Origin: Gnetum montanum | Lineage: Eukaryota; Streptophyta; Gnetopsida; Gnetales; Gnetaceae | DNA length: 30,028 bases | Direction: 5' to 3' | Assembly (NCBI GenBank): GCA_015680685.1 | Contig: MNCI01010760.1 | Location: 107,341-137,368, forward strand | Part shown: in pieces, positions 29,756 through 30,028 of the stretch | Layout: the number at the start of each line of letters is the position of its first letter | How positions within the stretch are numbered: position 1 is the stretch's first letter | The notes under the pieces: model-generated | Seen by the model: the letters and a program-made list of their open reading frames with translations, nothing else | Told to the model about the DNA's origin: nothing | Database searches by the model: none | Translations under genes and position numbers: made by a program

Positions 29756-30028
29756 AGCTTTATAAGTATTGGATTATGTATATTTCCTTTAGTATTATAC
29801 ACATATGATGATATAACACTTTCTTCATAGAACATTTAGGACCCTAACCCTACCTTAGGCCATACTCTTTATCACTTTATAGCATCAAAGTAGAATTCTA
29901 AGCTTGTTTTTAATTAAAACTAAATACCTTATAAAATAACTTTTTTAATTAAGTACCTTAGGATGATGTTCTACTTAGAATCGAACCCTACCAATGCATC
30001 TAGGATGTTCAAAAACACCAAATTTAAC
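29756..30028. other. Unassigned stretch beyond the LINE truncation point
   Basis: Nothing recognised. LINE similarity stops near 29,755, so this is either the DNA the truncated LINE inserted into or another insertion. A single CCCTAACCCTA word at 29,842 is too short to be a telomeric repeat. Confidence 0.4.

Noticed and set aside
29842-29852. CCCTAACCCTA resembling a telomere repeat
   Set aside because: Fewer than two units; chance occurrence.
1-30028. tRNA genes, functional rRNA genes, intact host genes
   Set aside because: I looked for cloverleaf-type tRNA ends, rRNA blocks and long conserved frames and saw none apart from the 5S-like fragment; a tRNA or covariance-model scan would be needed to exclude weak cases.

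Overview
The window looks like nuclear DNA of a plant with a large, repeat-filled genome; a gymnosperm is my best guess. It is AT-rich, and I found no intact protein gene. Almost every recognisable piece is a decayed retroelement. Primer-binding sites match plant tRNA-Asp, the LTRs carry TATAAATA boxes, and stop codons and lost motifs are mostly C-to-T or G-to-A changes, as expected in old, heavily methylated DNA. There is no operon structure, ribosome binding site or other bacterial feature. LTR outer ends are approximate because I could only compare copies by eye.

Layout. Positions 1-9,000 hold two same-strand (-) copies of one Ty3-type family of the Athila/Tat kind, arranged LTR-gag-LTR-gag: gag A (3,115 down to about 1,340, tail to 445), PBS A and LTR A (3,222 to about 4,130), gag B (6,832 to about 4,385), PBS B and LTR B (6,953 to about 7,830). 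A third copy is on the + strand (LTR C about 8,440-9,314, PBS C 9,316-9,333, gag C about 9,480-11,764). It runs head-on into a different decayed reading frame, 'ORF X' (13,558 down to about 11,790, minus). A fourth gag copy, D, is on the minus strand (about 15,650-17,399) with its PBS (17,507-17,524) and LTR (17,526 to about 18,290). None of the four gag copies has a recognisable pol next to it.

Positions 18,300-22,750 hold another LTR-like block with internal tandem repeats, a second partial copy of ORF X (+), an LTR beginning near 20,238, two adjacent minisatellites with exact 22-bp and 21-bp periods, and a short stretch resembling the 3' half of 5S rRNA (about 22,668-22,740).

Positions 23,491-24,636 hold the one cellular gene relic: an intronless, CCR4/Angel/Nocturnin-like nuclease domain (EEP superfamily). 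It stays in a single frame for about 380 codons, keeps the main catalytic motifs, and is interrupted by seven in-frame stops. A polypurine tract and LTR start follow at 25,025-25,038.

Positions 25,900-28,060 hold Ty3 pol remnants: protease and reverse transcriptase on the + strand, then connection and RNase H segments on the minus strand, as if one element had been broken and inverted or two were nested. Positions 28,085-29,755 hold a 5'-truncated LINE reverse transcriptase and C-terminal region on the minus strand. The last 270 bases show nothing I recognise.
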